From: Paenibacillus wynnii | GTDB taxonomy: Bacteria > Bacillota > Bacilli > Paenibacillales > Paenibacillaceae | Length of the DNA stretch: 64,000 nt | Assembly (NCBI RefSeq): GCF_030812855.1 | Contig: NZ_JAUSTK010000001.1 | Coordinates: forward strand, 1-64,000 | Direction of reading: 5' to 3' | Shown here: positions 1 to 9,138 of the stretch, in pieces | How positions within the stretch are numbered: the first letter of the stretch is position 1 | How the letters are laid out: each line of letters begins with the position of its first letter | Notes under the pieces: generated by a model | The model's input: only the letters and a program-made list of their open reading frames with translations | Database searches by the model: none | What the model was told of the DNA's origin: nothing | Program-made: the position numbers and the translations under genes

Positions 1-215
1 TCTGGAATACCATCTCCCTCCGTATCCAATTCGCCACCGACTGTTCCCGGTTTCGTTGCATCAGTCGGGAATGGATCGTCCTTGTCGTTGATTCCGTCAT
101 GATCTGTATCTGGTTTCTTCGGATCTGTGCCCAGCACAATTTCTTGCTCATCCGTCAGTCCATCGTTATCGTCGTCTGGATCTAAACTATCTGGAATACC
201 ATCTCCGTCCGTATC
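1..215 (-). repeat. Thrombospondin type 3-like calcium-binding repeats
   Basis: The encoded residues are dense in Asp, with DTDGDGIPDSLDPDDDNDG, DTDHDGINDKDDPFP and a second DGIPD motif at the edge. This is the TSP3 calcium-loop pattern. The repeat run continues beyond the window. Confidence 0.8.
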
Positions 216-3200
216 CGATTCTGTTGTAAAAGTCCAAGTTGCTTTATCCGTAATCCCTGCGTAGTTATTACCGGCAGCATCCTTAAATGATCCAGCAGCA
301 ACAAGCACGTAATATTCTGTACTCGGCTGTAAATACCCCACTTTCACACCATTACCAGGTGTTGCAATCATTGGAGTAAACGTTACGGTGTTACCTGATA
401 TGCCAATTTCAGAAGAACCCGTTTCAAAGCTATACACGATGCTGTTATCGGACTTCTTTCGAATCTCAATTTTCTTACCCCACACATCCTGAACGGCTGA
501 GCTGAATGTCAGCTTCAGATTTGTATCCGCTACTACATTCATAGCCCCTTTTGTAGGCGAGTAAGCAGTAACCGTAAGATCCGTCTTCTCTGGAGCTAAT
601 CCCGTCGTGAAGTTCCAAGTTGTCTTATCTGCAATACCTGCAAATGCGTTACCTTTCGCATCTATCAGTGCTCCGGCTTCAACTTGCACATAGTATTTCG
701 TATTATAATCCAAATATTTTCTGTCATGATCTGACAGCATCAAGTAAGGATTTATCGTCACTGTTGTGCCAGATACGTTTACACTCGTTATATCTCCTAT
801 ATCGAATGTATAGGCAACGCTGTTATCAAGCTCTTTTTTAAGCACAACCTTTTTGCCTGTTACTCCTTGTACATTTTCACTAAATGTCAGTTTTAGATTG
901 GAGTCAACACCAACATTTGTTGCTTCATCTGCAGGAGATAGTGATGTTACAGTAGGTCCTTTTGCGATAACCGCAGCTGTTGTAAAGTTCCATACTGTTT
1001 TGGAGCTGATGCCTGCAAACAAGTTGCTAGCTTCATCTTTAAAAGCGCTCGCTTCGATCAGCACGTAATAGCCTGTTCCGTCTGCCAAGCTGGATGATAA
1101 CTTTAGGGTTGCTTTTCCTTCCGATATGGTTACCTTTGTCGCATCGTTGGCGGCAATAGTTTCAACTACACTATCATCAGACATTTTGCGGATCGTGATA
1201 TTTTTGCCCGCGACTGGAGCTACCTTTTCGCTGAACGTCAACCCAAGGCTCGTATCTACCGCAACATCTGACGCGTTATCGACAGGTGTAAACGTCTTTA
1301 CAAATGGCGGCGTGGTGTCCGGTTTAGCTATCATTTCAAAGATCCATGTGTTTTCCGTTACATTCTTGATTATCCCAGGTGAACCTGAGAACTGTTGATA
1401 TTCCGCAAAGCCGTACAGACCTTCATAGCGGTTACCTGCCACGTCTTCCAGAGCACCCTCATCAATGGTTACATAATATTCTTGACCATAACCCAGCTTG
1501 GTCTGTTTAATCGTCACTACGTTCCCCGTGATTGTTACTTTATTAGGATCATCAATTTCAATCACTTCTATCTCTTGGGGAGGATTAAATTCACCATATT
1601 CCTCAGAATAAATAGAACTTCCCGGTGACATGATTCTAATATAATATTTATATTCCCCTTGAACCGCCTTAACTTCCTCGCTGAACGTCACTGTAAGATC
1701 CGTGTTAAGAGGTACTTTTGTTGCATTAATAGCAGGTGCCAGAGCCGTCACTTTTGGAGCAGTCTCATCTAAAGCCACTGTTGTAAAGTTCCACGATGTC
1801 TTGTCACCGATACCCGTATAGTTATTACCTGCGATATCCTGAAACGCTCCGGCCTCAATTTGTACGTAGTAACCTTTTCCATTCGCCAGATTCGAAGCGA
1901 GCTTAAGGGTTGCCTTATTGCCTGATACCGTAACTTTCGTAGCATCACTTGCTGTAATCGTCTCCACGATACTGTTGTCTGTCTTATTCAGGATCGTGAT
2001 TGTTTTACCAGTTGCCTTAATATTCTCGCTGAATGTCAGTTCAAGGTTCGTATCAACTGCAACATCCTTGGCATTGTTCACGGGAGCTAACCCTACTGTA
2101 GTTGGCGCTATAGTATCTGCTGGAGCTCCGGTTTTAAAATACCATGAACCTACAACATACTCCGTTAATACAGTGTTAAAATATCGAACATTTGAGAGTT
2201 GACCTAGGTAGTCATTATTATAGATATCTTGGAACGAACCGCTGTCCATATTAACATAATAATATTTATTGTTCTCCAGAACTTTAGCCGGATTGATAGT
2301 GACTTTATTACCTGAAATCGTCACTTTTTTCGTATCACTCACGGCAATTCTTTCGAACTCTACTGGGTCTGTGTAATGGTTAGAAAATCCATCTGAAATG
2401 GTTATCCCCGGTTCCATGATACTTATATATTTAACCGTTCCCATTCGTACATTCTCATTGAATGTAAGTGTTAAATTCGCATCTTTTGCTACGTTAATTT
2501 CTTTTTTAGCAGGTGAGAATTCCGTCACCACGGGTCCGGTGGCATCCGACGCTGCTGACGTTTTGAAATTCCATACTTCAGCATCCGACGAGCTATCAGG
2601 CACATTTACCAGGCCATCAAGAATCTCTATCTCTCCATCCAGCCCTTCGTAGCTATTGCCTGCCGCATCCTTAAATGCGGATGAATCTATCTTCACGAAA
2701 TAATTCGTCTTGTAATCCAGGTCAGTAGCCGGATTGATCTTTACTATATTGTCCGAAATCGTCACTTTACTCGTATCATCAGCGGCGATTGTCTCTACTT
2801 TGATTGAACTTGTAATCAATTCTGGAAATTCCAATCCACTAGCGGTTGACGCTACTTGCGGTTTCCAGATCGTAATAGATTTTCCAGAAACGGCATTTAC
2901 CTTCTCATTAAAAGTTAACGTAAGGTCCGTATTGACCTTCACATTCTGAGCACTCTTCTCAGGGGCATAAGTCGATACTGTTGGCGCTTCAGCATCCGTG
3001 TTCCCCTGATCTGTATTAACAGCTACAGCTACAGGAACCATGAAGGTACCTACCATAAAAGGACCTGCACTGAGTGGTATCGTTTGTATTACCGTATTAT
3101 TATTTGTGTCGATTACACTCATATTATTGCTGGAATAATTTACGGTATATGCTTGACTTCCATCTTTGGAAAGTCCAATTACATATGGTCTGTTACCCAC

Positions 3201-4052
3201 AGGAATAGATGTTTCCACCTTATTCGTTGCCGTATTGATAACAGAAACTGAATTACTAAAGGAGTTAGCTACATAAACCTTACTTCCGTCAGGGCTCACT
3301 TCGGTTGAGAAAGGAGTGGTGCCTAAAGGAATACTCACTTCCACTTTATTAGTTGCTGTATCAATCACACTAATAGAATTGTTCCCACTGGTTGCTACGT
3401 AGATCTTTGAACCATCGGAATTAAGTGAAAGTCCGTAGGTTGAATTATCTACCGAAATCCCAGAGATTACAGTATCACTATTAATGTCAATTACAGAAAC
3501 AGTACCCCCACCATTGTGGGATAAATACAGTTTATCTCCACTCACAACCATTGCAACTGGGAGATCACTTACATCAATTGTATTAATCACTGTAAGAGTA
3601 ACTGTATTGATCACTGATAGTGAGTTACTTGAGTAGTTTGCCACATAGGCTTTACTACCGTCAGCGTTAAATGCAACGCCATGAGGCCAATCCCCCACTT
3701 TAATCGTTGAGATCACAGTATCTGTCAATGGATCAATAACAGATACTGTCCCATCTCCTCTATTGGTTACGAAGACCTGCGTCTTATTGGGATTAATGGC
3801 GGCGCTGTTTGGCTGATTTCCCACTTTAATCTTTGCCTTTTCCACCGTAAGATTCTTCAAATCTACTACATCTACTACACCACTTATAAAACTTGTAACA
3901 TACGCCTTTTGGAATACCGAGACCGTATCCGTATCAGCAGTGTCTGCATAAGCCAATTCTCCCCCTCTAATAAATAGAGACGAGCATATGTTGACCAGTA
4001 ATACCAATAATAGAATGCTAATTGCTTTCTTAGACCTGACTAATCGCAGCAC
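1..4052 (-). CDS. Large exported surface protein: YVTN propeller, Ig-like repeats, TSP3 calcium repeats (3' end outside window)
   Basis: The reading frame is open from a GTG at 4052 to the left edge, giving about 1350 codons with the C-terminus missing. The N-terminus is a signal peptide: basic MLRLVRSKK, a leucine-rich core, and a probable cut after AYA near residue 38. Residues about 40-330 form seven 42-residue YVTN-type repeats (VFVTN, AYVAN, LYLSH, IYVAT, VYVAN, AYTVN lines, each with SVID or SVIN), as expected for one seven-bladed propeller. Seven Ig-like (Big_5-type) repeats follow, each with a VTLSP-like start, a DTNLxLTFSE-like core and a WxFTT end. The last visible residues are DxDxDG calcium-binding repeats. 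The likely role is a secreted or wall-bound adhesive or structural protein. GTG is the only start preceding the signal peptide in frame; AGGAAAG lies upstream. The anchoring domain is not visible. Confidence 0.88.
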   Translation of the reverse strand, partial: MLRLVRSKKAISILLLVLLVNICSSLFIRGGELAYADTADTDTVSVFQKAYVTSFISGVVDVVDLKNLTVEKAKIKVGNQPNSAAINPNKTQVFVTNRGDGTVSVIDPLTDTVISTIKVGDWPHGVAFNADGSKAYVANYSSNSLSVINTVTLTVINTIDVSDLPVAMVVSGDKLYLSHNGGGTVSVIDINSDTVISGISVDNSTYGLSLNSDGSKIYVATSGNNSISVIDTATNKVEVSIPLGTTPFSTEVSPDGSKVYVANSFSNSVSVINTATNKVETSIPVGNRPYVIGLSKDGSQAYTVNYSSNNMSVIDTNNNTVIQTIPLSAGPFMVGTFMVPVAVAVNTDQGNTDAEAPTVSTYAPEKSAQNVKVNTDLTLTFNEKVNAVSGKSITIWKPQVASTASGLEFPELITSSIKVETIAADDTSKVTISDNIVKINPATDLDYKTNYFVKIDSSAFKDAAGNSYEGLDGEIEILDGLVNVPDSSSDAEVWNFKTSAASDATGPVVTEFSPAKKEINVAKDANLTLTFNENVRMGTVKYISIMEPGITISDGFSNHYTDPVEFERIAVSDTKKVTISGNKVTINPAKVLENNKYYYVNMDSGSFQDIYNNDYLGQLSNVRYFNTVLTEYVVGSWYFKTGAPADTIAPTTVGLAPVNNAKDVAVDTNLELTFSENIKATGKTITILNKTDNSIVETITASDATKVTVSGNKATLKLASNLANGKGYYVQIEAGAFQDIAGNNYTGIGDKTSWNFTTVALDETAPKVTALAPAINATKVPLNTDLTVTFSEEVKAVQGEYKYYIRIMSPGSSIYSEEYGEFNPPQEIEVIEIDDPNKVTITGNVVTIKQTKLGYGQEYYVTIDEGALEDVAGNRYEGLYGFAEYQQFSGSPGIIKNVTENTWIFEMIAKPDTTPPFVKTFTPVDNASDVAVDTSLGLTFSEKVAPVAGKNITIRKMSDDSVVETIAANDATKVTISEGKATLKLSSSLADGTGYYVLIEASAFKDEASNLFAGISSKTVWNFTTAAVIAKGPTVTSLSPADEATNVGVDSNLKLTFSENVQGVTGKKVVLKKELDNSVAYTFDIGDITSVNVSGTTVTINPYLMLSDHDRKYLDYNTKYYVQVEAGALIDAKGNAFAGIADKTTWNFTTGLAPEKTDLTVTAYSPTKGAMNVVADTNLKLTFSSAVQDVWGKKIEIRKKSDNSIVYSFETGSSEIGISGNTVTFTPMIATPGNGVKVGYLQPSTEYYVLVAAGSFKDAAGNNYAGITDKATWTFTTESDTDGDGIPDSLDPDDDNDGLTDEQEIVLGTDPKKPDTDHDGINDKDDPFPTDATKPGTVGGELDTEGDGIP
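216..2990 (-). repeat. Seven bacterial Ig-like (Big_5-type) repeats
   Basis: Seven diverged repeats of roughly 115-150 codons begin near 2990, 2560, 2130, 1780, 1315, 960 and 600. Each carries a P-x-NAxDVxVDTNLxLTFSExV-like strand set and ends in a WNFTT-like motif. Most have a YYVxIxxGAFxDxAGNxYxG segment. Such repeats form stalks in surface proteins. Confidence 0.85.
3060..3935 (-). repeat. Seven YVTN beta-propeller repeats
   Basis: About 42 codons per unit. Each unit has an aromatic-V-A/T-N strand, then SVID or SVIN, then a VIxTIxVG strand and a DGSK turn. Seven units are countable, so one closed seven-bladed propeller is the natural reading. This is typical of the surface-layer 40-residue YVTN family. 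Confidence 0.85.
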
Positions 4053-4209
4053 ACTCTCAACTTCTTTCCTATGTAATTTATTACTTCATGTTTACGGAAA
4101 TGATATCAACCAAAGTTCAACAATTTCTCACAAATTGTCGGGGAATGCCGAAAAAAACAAAAACAGAGAGATTTCTCCCCCTGTTCCACTTTTTTGCTGA
4201 CTTTTCAAT

Positions 4210-5322
4210 TTATACTAGATATGCAGCTACACGGTCTTTAAACTCCGATGATGGCACCATTCCCAGATCCGAACGATAAGCCGTTTCGAATTTCTCATAA
4301 AGTCGAGCGATCATCTCCTTATTTCCGAGTTTGGCATAAATATCAATCATCTGCTGATTCATCCCCTCATGCAGTGGATACAAGCTTAAGAACTTTTCTA
4401 GTCGCTGCTCCGCTTTATGCCAGTTCTGAAAGGCACAATCATTGTCGAGTAACATACGAGTCCAGGTCGTATAATCCTTGCTGTAGGCTTCCTCCAGTGA
4501 AATCTTCCATAAATATGGCTTCCCATCCAGCAGTGGACCCTGATACAAGGAACAGAGTCGCTCCATTTGCTCAATGTCTTGCTTTCCTTCAACCATTTCT
4601 AAACGAAATTTTTGATACTCAAGTGCATCATAAACTTCATTTCCAATTTCTAGTATATATCCATCATTCATTTTGCGAATTTCCATGCCGAATCCTTTTT
4701 CCTTCAGCATTTTCTTCAAGAGGTAAATTGTATTATATAAATTGGAGGACCCTCTCTCTTCCTGCATATCCGGCCACAATAAATCTGTCACTTTCCACTT
4801 GCTAATATAACGACCCGGATTACACAGGAAATAAGCGAACAATTCTTCAGCCCTGCGTGTTCGAAAGTGAATAGGCTTGCCTTCTGAATCTCGAACTTCA
4901 AACCCACCGAAACAGCGAATAGTTAGTCCCTTCTTCTTTTGATCAAGTGTAACGGTCTTTCCCTGTCGTTTAACAAGACGTTCCGTGACCCGTTTTATGG
5001 CTTCAGGTGTAATAGGTTTGAGAATATAGTCAAGTGCATTCACCTCAAAGGCTTCCAGTGCATAACTCTTGTAGGCCGTTGTAAATACAATTTCCGGCTG
5101 ATGCAATAGCTGCTGAATTCTGCTTGCAAGTTCAAGTCCGTTCATCTTTGGCATCTCAACATCTATAAACACGACGTCCGGCTTAAGCTCAGGCATGCAC
5201 TCCAGCGCATCCAGCGGATTGGTGAAGGCTCCCATTATTCTGTAATCAGAATTGCGACCGATCAGCACCTTCATTAAATCAAGAATCGGCTTTTCATCTT
5301 CAACAATAACTACACGAAACAT
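4210..5322 (-). CDS. Response regulator with REC, OmpR-like wHTH and BTAD (SARP-like) domains
   Basis: A 370-residue cytoplasmic regulator. The REC domain (1-120) has the acidic pocket VVIVEDE, phospho-acceptor D54 in VVFIDVEMP and K102 in YILKPI. Residues about 130-230 form a winged helix (FRTRRAEELFAYFL, then WPDMQEERGSSNLYNTIY). The rest is a helical BTAD-like repeat domain. The ATG at 5322 is chosen because TGGAGGG lies just upstream. A longer frame to 5382 would overlap the sensor gene and has no better ribosome site. It sits 37 bp behind the hybrid histidine kinase, so the two are surely one operon. Its target is unknown; the adjacent surface-protein gene is a candidate by position only. 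Confidence 0.9.
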   Translation of the reverse strand: MFRVVIVEDEKPILDLMKVLIGRNSDYRIMGAFTNPLDALECMPELKPDVVFIDVEMPKMNGLELASRIQQLLHQPEIVFTTAYKSYALEAFEVNALDYILKPITPEAIKRVTERLVKRQGKTVTLDQKKKGLTIRCFGGFEVRDSEGKPIHFRTRRAEELFAYFLCNPGRYISKWKVTDLLWPDMQEERGSSNLYNTIYLLKKMLKEKGFGMEIRKMNDGYILEIGNEVYDALEYQKFRLEMVEGKQDIEQMERLCSLYQGPLLDGKPYLWKISLEEAYSKDYTTWTRMLLDNDCAFQNWHKAEQRLEKFLSLYPLHEGMNQQMIDIYAKLGNKEMIARLYEKFETAYRSDLGMVPSSEFKDRVAAYLV

Positions 5323-5359
5323 CGTATTTCTCCCTCCATTATACTGCGCTAAAACCACT

Positions 5360-8300
5360 TCATCCGTGAGAACTTTCTTCACTACTTCTTAGAACACCTG
5401 AAACTACTGGTAAATACATCGTCACCTTTGTCCCATATCCGAGATCGGAATGAATGGTTAAGGTCGCTCCAGGTATGGCACCTAGGCGTTTGCGAATGTT
5501 ATGGATGCCGATACTGCCATCCATCTGCTCGCCTCCGGTTAATTGATACAACAGATCATCCGGAATACCGACACCATCATCTTCGATGATAACTTTCATG
5601 TAGTTTCCTCCTGCATGAACCGTGAGAGATACTCTACCTTGCCCTTCCTTCTCGAACAGTCCATGTCTAATCGCATTTTCGACAAAAGGCTGAATGCATA
5701 AGGAAGGGATTTCAACGGAACCAAGATCTTCATCCATATGGAAAATAAAATCGAATCTCTCTCCAAAACGAGCCTTTTCAATCTCCACGTAGGCTTGAAT
5801 CAGCTCTATCTCCCGGTGCAGGGGCACGACTAAAGTGGAACGGTCCATATCGAGAATATAACGAATATATCGACTAAGCATGGATAATAAATAAGCCGCT
5901 TTCTCACCATCAGTATAACAAAAAGAGATCACACTGCTCAGCGCGTTATACAGAAAATGTGGCTTAATCTGTGCCTGATGAAAAGCATACTCGTTTCGTA
6001 TAGCTTCCTGTATCGATGTTTTCATCGCAATCAACGTTTGAATTCTAGCAATCAGCGTCTCTCCATCAAATGGCTTGGTTATATAATCATTCGCCCCAGC
6101 CCTAAAGCCAAGCGCAATATCAGGTGATGCATCCTTTACTGTAGCGAACAGAATCGGTAAATCCAGAATGGAGTAGTGCATCCGCAGCGTGCGGCACAGC
6201 TCAATTCCTGAGATTGCCGGCATCATGACATCCAAAATCACTAGATCCACATTTGGATATTGCTTCATTTTATCCATCGCTTCATTAGCTGAAAACGCCG
6301 TAATTACATTGTAGTGATGTCGTCTTAGAATGTTCAGCAGAATATGGATATTAGAGGCTTCGTCATCCACAATCAGAATTGTATACCCAGACTGATCCAC
6401 AATATCAAGCGATGTATGGTCAAAATGCGCGTGTTGCTCCATTCCCCCCGCTGCTGCCACTTCGTGGTAGCCGGGTATCCGCTCAATTTTGGGCAATGTA
6501 AAGATCATTTGTGTTCCTTGACCGATCTCGGACCAATCCACCCGAATCTCACCACCCATCCGTTCGACTAGCTTCCGGCTAATGTATAAGCCAACTCCCA
6601 TTCCTGTGTAACCATCTTGCGGAAGAGGTTTGTCTACCTGCTCAAAATATTCAAATATTGCTGTATGCTTATCCGGTGATATCCCAGTCCCTGTATCCTC
6701 TACAGTGATAGACACTGTATTCCCTGCCACACTAGCCTTTATCTTTATGTATCCTTTATCAGTATGCTTGATCGCATTGTGAACTAAATTGTACATCACC
6801 TGTCGTAATCGACTATCATCTGCCAGAACCCAAACATTGGGCTCCACCTGGTTATCTAATTGGACGGATTTTCCTGCAAGCTCAAACTGCAGCACGTCAA
6901 ATACAATTTGCGAAGCTACCCTTAGATCAACCACATTCTGCTGCAGACGTAATTCTCCATGCTTCAAAAGACTGACATCAATCAAATCCTGAATTAGCAT
7001 GGACAGCTTTGTGGAAGTATCCTTAATTAACCAAAGATTCTGTTTCTGTGTCGGATATAGATTCTCTTCTCCGTCTTCCAATAAAAAGGAAGTCATATTC
7101 ATAATCCCATGCAGCGGCGTTTTGATCTCATGAGAGGTACTCATCAGAAATTCATCTTTAAGTTGATTCGAGATTAGCAGCTTACGGGACAGAATTTCCG
7201 TCTTGTCATAAGTGTTTGAGAATCGTACAGCTAGCATTATATTGAAGAAAACAATAAAACCAATTACTCCGCATTTACCCACCAAATCGGTTTGTATAAT
7301 ATTCTCAGAATAAAGACTTACGTCTAAGAAAAAAATCAGCAACGAAATCGCTCCGCCAATGAACAGGAACAATTCTTTTCGATCCGTAGTTTGGCTCTGA
7401 TTGCGAATATACAAATAGATCATTCTAAAAATGATCACGAGCATGACGATTCCGAGATACATTACAAAAAAATACTTCATCCGAATATGTACACCATAGG
7501 GCAGAACCAAAACCGATACAAGGTAAAAGATAAATGGAGACAAAACTATCCTCATCTTCTTACTTGACATCAACCGGGATTCGACCGAGCAGTAAAACAT
7601 AATAATGATAATCGCACCGATAAACTGGCTTATTTCCAGCATCTTGTACGTTTTTTCAAATGGGAAACTGGGTAGTAACTGCTGAAATACCTTCTCTCCG
7701 TATAGAGAATTATTCAATGAGAGAATAAGCAAATATAAACCACTGAGCAAATACGCCTTTTCTCTACGCCCAACGAAATAGAAACTGAGATGGTAAGCTC
7801 CAAACATACCCAGTATCAGAATAATTCCAATGTCGGTCCCGATCTGAATACTGTTCTCTATTGTAATATCCGCATGCACACCCAGAGGAATAGAATTCAC
7901 GATTCCCCCAGTAACAAAGTTGTAGTTGGATACTTGTATTACAATTTCGATCTCTTTGGCATTGGAATGAAAAAAAACGGTATAAGGCGTATTACCCGGC
8001 TTAAATGACTCGCTAGCCATGGAAGGAATCCCGCCCTCCCCTTCCTGCTTACCATTGATAAAAAACCTTTGGGACATGCGGATACTCCTTATTTTCAAAC
8101 CAAGAACCTCATCAGTATCTTGGACTAGTACTTTAAGCCGATAGGTGCCAGCACCTTTACGGTCCATCCCCCCCTCTATAACTTTGCCCTTCCAGGTGCC
8201 TGGGACAGTTAGAAATGTAGATTTCTCATCTATTCTCTGCTGAATCTCGGAGGGATTCAGTAATTCGTCTTCATAAAACTCCCATTCTCCATCTAGATCA

Positions 8301-8470
8301 ACTATCCCCTGCTTTTCAAAGTCCCATCTCGATAAATCCAGTACTCCTCGCTTCGCCACTGGGGTATCCTGATCTTGAATCGTCGGAGAATATATGCTCA
8401 CTAACAGGGAAACGGCAAGGATAAAAAACAACCCTATCCCGACAATTCCACGGTATTTCATCGTTCTCAA
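5360..8470 (-). CDS. Hybrid sensor histidine kinase with two kinase cores (7TM sensor, HisKA-HATPase, REC, LytS/YesM-type His_kinase-HATPase)
   Basis: A 1036-residue membrane sensor. One TM helix (about 9-27) precedes an extracellular beta-rich domain (30-200) of 7TMR-DISM type, then about seven TM helices (205-415). Kinase core 1 has H446 in STSHEIKTPLHG, the N-box NLVHNAIKHT and GMGVGLYISRKLVERMGG. The REC domain (695-810) has D746 in LVILDVMMP and K798 in TKPF. Kinase core 2 is YesM-like, with H837 in QIKPHFLYNALSS and N-box PFVENAIRHG. The start is a TTG with GAGGAG eight bases upstream; an ATG at 8461 is the alternative. It is the partner of the downstream response regulator. The signal sensed is not readable from sequence. 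Confidence 0.9.
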   Translation of the reverse strand: MRTMKYRGIVGIGLFFILAVSLLVSIYSPTIQDQDTPVAKRGVLDLSRWDFEKQGIVDLDGEWEFYEDELLNPSEIQQRIDEKSTFLTVPGTWKGKVIEGGMDRKGAGTYRLKVLVQDTDEVLGLKIRSIRMSQRFFINGKQEGEGGIPSMASESFKPGNTPYTVFFHSNAKEIEIVIQVSNYNFVTGGIVNSIPLGVHADITIENSIQIGTDIGIILILGMFGAYHLSFYFVGRREKAYLLSGLYLLILSLNNSLYGEKVFQQLLPSFPFEKTYKMLEISQFIGAIIIIMFYCSVESRLMSSKKMRIVLSPFIFYLVSVLVLPYGVHIRMKYFFVMYLGIVMLVIIFRMIYLYIRNQSQTTDRKELFLFIGGAISLLIFFLDVSLYSENIIQTDLVGKCGVIGFIVFFNIMLAVRFSNTYDKTEILSRKLLISNQLKDEFLMSTSHEIKTPLHGIMNMTSFLLEDGEENLYPTQKQNLWLIKDTSTKLSMLIQDLIDVSLLKHGELRLQQNVVDLRVASQIVFDVLQFELAGKSVQLDNQVEPNVWVLADDSRLRQVMYNLVHNAIKHTDKGYIKIKASVAGNTVSITVEDTGTGISPDKHTAIFEYFEQVDKPLPQDGYTGMGVGLYISRKLVERMGGEIRVDWSEIGQGTQMIFTLPKIERIPGYHEVAAAGGMEQHAHFDHTSLDIVDQSGYTILIVDDEASNIHILLNILRRHHYNVITAFSANEAMDKMKQYPNVDLVILDVMMPAISGIELCRTLRMHYSILDLPILFATVKDASPDIALGFRAGANDYITKPFDGETLIARIQTLIAMKTSIQEAIRNEYAFHQAQIKPHFLYNALSSVISFCYTDGEKAAYLLSMLSRYIRYILDMDRSTLVVPLHREIELIQAYVEIEKARFGERFDFIFHMDEDLGSVEIPSLCIQPFVENAIRHGLFEKEGQGRVSLTVHAGGNYMKVIIEDDGVGIPDDLLYQLTGGEQMDGSIGIHNIRKRLGAIPGATLTIHSDLGYGTKVTMYLPVVSGVLRSSEESSHG

Positions 8471-8649
8471 CTTTCAGGCTCCTCTCATAGCGAATAATTC
8501 TACTATTCTACTAGTCTGCTCTCACAAAAATCTCTCAAATCTCCGCCTGTAAACCGTTACCAATCACTTTCGTACGCATCTGACGCTTCTCAGTATAATC
8601 GGCACTTACGAAAGCGTCTATCTCCTTTACTTCTATTCACAAGTAAAAA

Positions 8650-8691
8650 AACAAAAAAAAAGATCGTCCCGCATAATAACGAAACGATCTT
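8650..8691 (-). terminator. Rho-independent terminator (minus)
   Basis: The minus strand reads AAGATCGT, a loop, ACGATCTT, then a long T run. It lies downstream of the flavoprotein gene at 9139. Confidence 0.7.
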
Positions 8692-8776
8692 GACCCTCCC
8701 TATTACATTAAATAGCCTCTCGGCATTCGCCGAGGCAGATGGGCCAAGGGTTTCCTCATTCCATCAGATGTAACTT

Positions 8777-8804
8777 CCTCCTACTTTCGTAGGGGGATTT
8801 TTTA
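8777..8804 (+). terminator. Terminator-like hairpin (plus) without an obvious upstream gene
   Basis: CCTCCTAC, loop TTTC, GTAGGGGG, then ATTTTTTATTT. No plus-strand gene precedes it, so a small transcript upstream is possible. Confidence 0.55.
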
Positions 8805-9064
8805 TTTCAGCCGCATACCGAATTGGAAAAAAGGTGGCGGATGTGGTGAACGGGGGAAAGCCGCTAAGCACAGCATAAATCGGAGTTCCACGATGATGTG
8901 GACCATGCGCGTCTACGGTGTTATGATCTGCCAGCACATGGATGCTTGGTACGTTGCCAAAAAGATGAATGGGATACCCTCAAATCCACCATTTTCCTAG
9001 TTGCCGCTTGATTTTTTTCAAAAAACATCCTTGATACATTGGTGAGGTCTAAATCCCAAAACAC

Positions 9065-9102
9065 AAAAAACCCTCCTTGAGTTCTCAAGAAGGGTTTTTT
9101 GT
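9065..9102 (-). terminator. Terminator after the flavoprotein gene
   Basis: A ten-base stem (9071-9080 with 9085-9094, one mismatch) and loop GTTC are flanked by A and T runs on both sides. It can stop transcription in either direction and lies just past the stop at 9139. Confidence 0.8.
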
Positions 9103-9138
9103 GAAGCCCTGTTCCATAGTACGTTCGGGGCTTACTAC

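Larger units (their letters stand above)
8471..9062. other. Intergenic region with several hairpins, no convincing gene
   Basis: It holds the promoter side of the sensor kinase and a series of hairpins: one at 8650-8691, one at 8719-8734 (CTCGGC/GCCGAG) and one at 8777-8804. The stretch at about 8810-8990 can be read on the minus strand as an open run containing HHRGTPIYAVLSG. That run might be an old coding remnant, but it lacks a start and any clear homology. No riboswitch consensus known to me fits. Confidence 0.5.

Noticed and set aside
620..2949. A row of short plus-strand open frames
   Set aside because: They are antisense shadows of the Ig-like repeats of the minus-strand surface protein. 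They have no ribosome sites and recur because the repeats recur.
4248..4805. 185-codon plus-strand frame opposite the response regulator
   Set aside because: It lies fully inside a well-supported gene, has low-complexity composition and no ribosome site.
8700..8810. Riboswitch or T-box leader
   Set aside because: No conserved core of the c-di-GMP, SAM, TPP, purine, T-box or yybP-ykoY classes could be found; only hairpins are seen.
8810..8990. Possible DinB-like remnant on the minus strand (HHRGTPIYAVLSG)
   Set aside because: The resemblance is short, there is no start or flanking homology, and I could not support a family.
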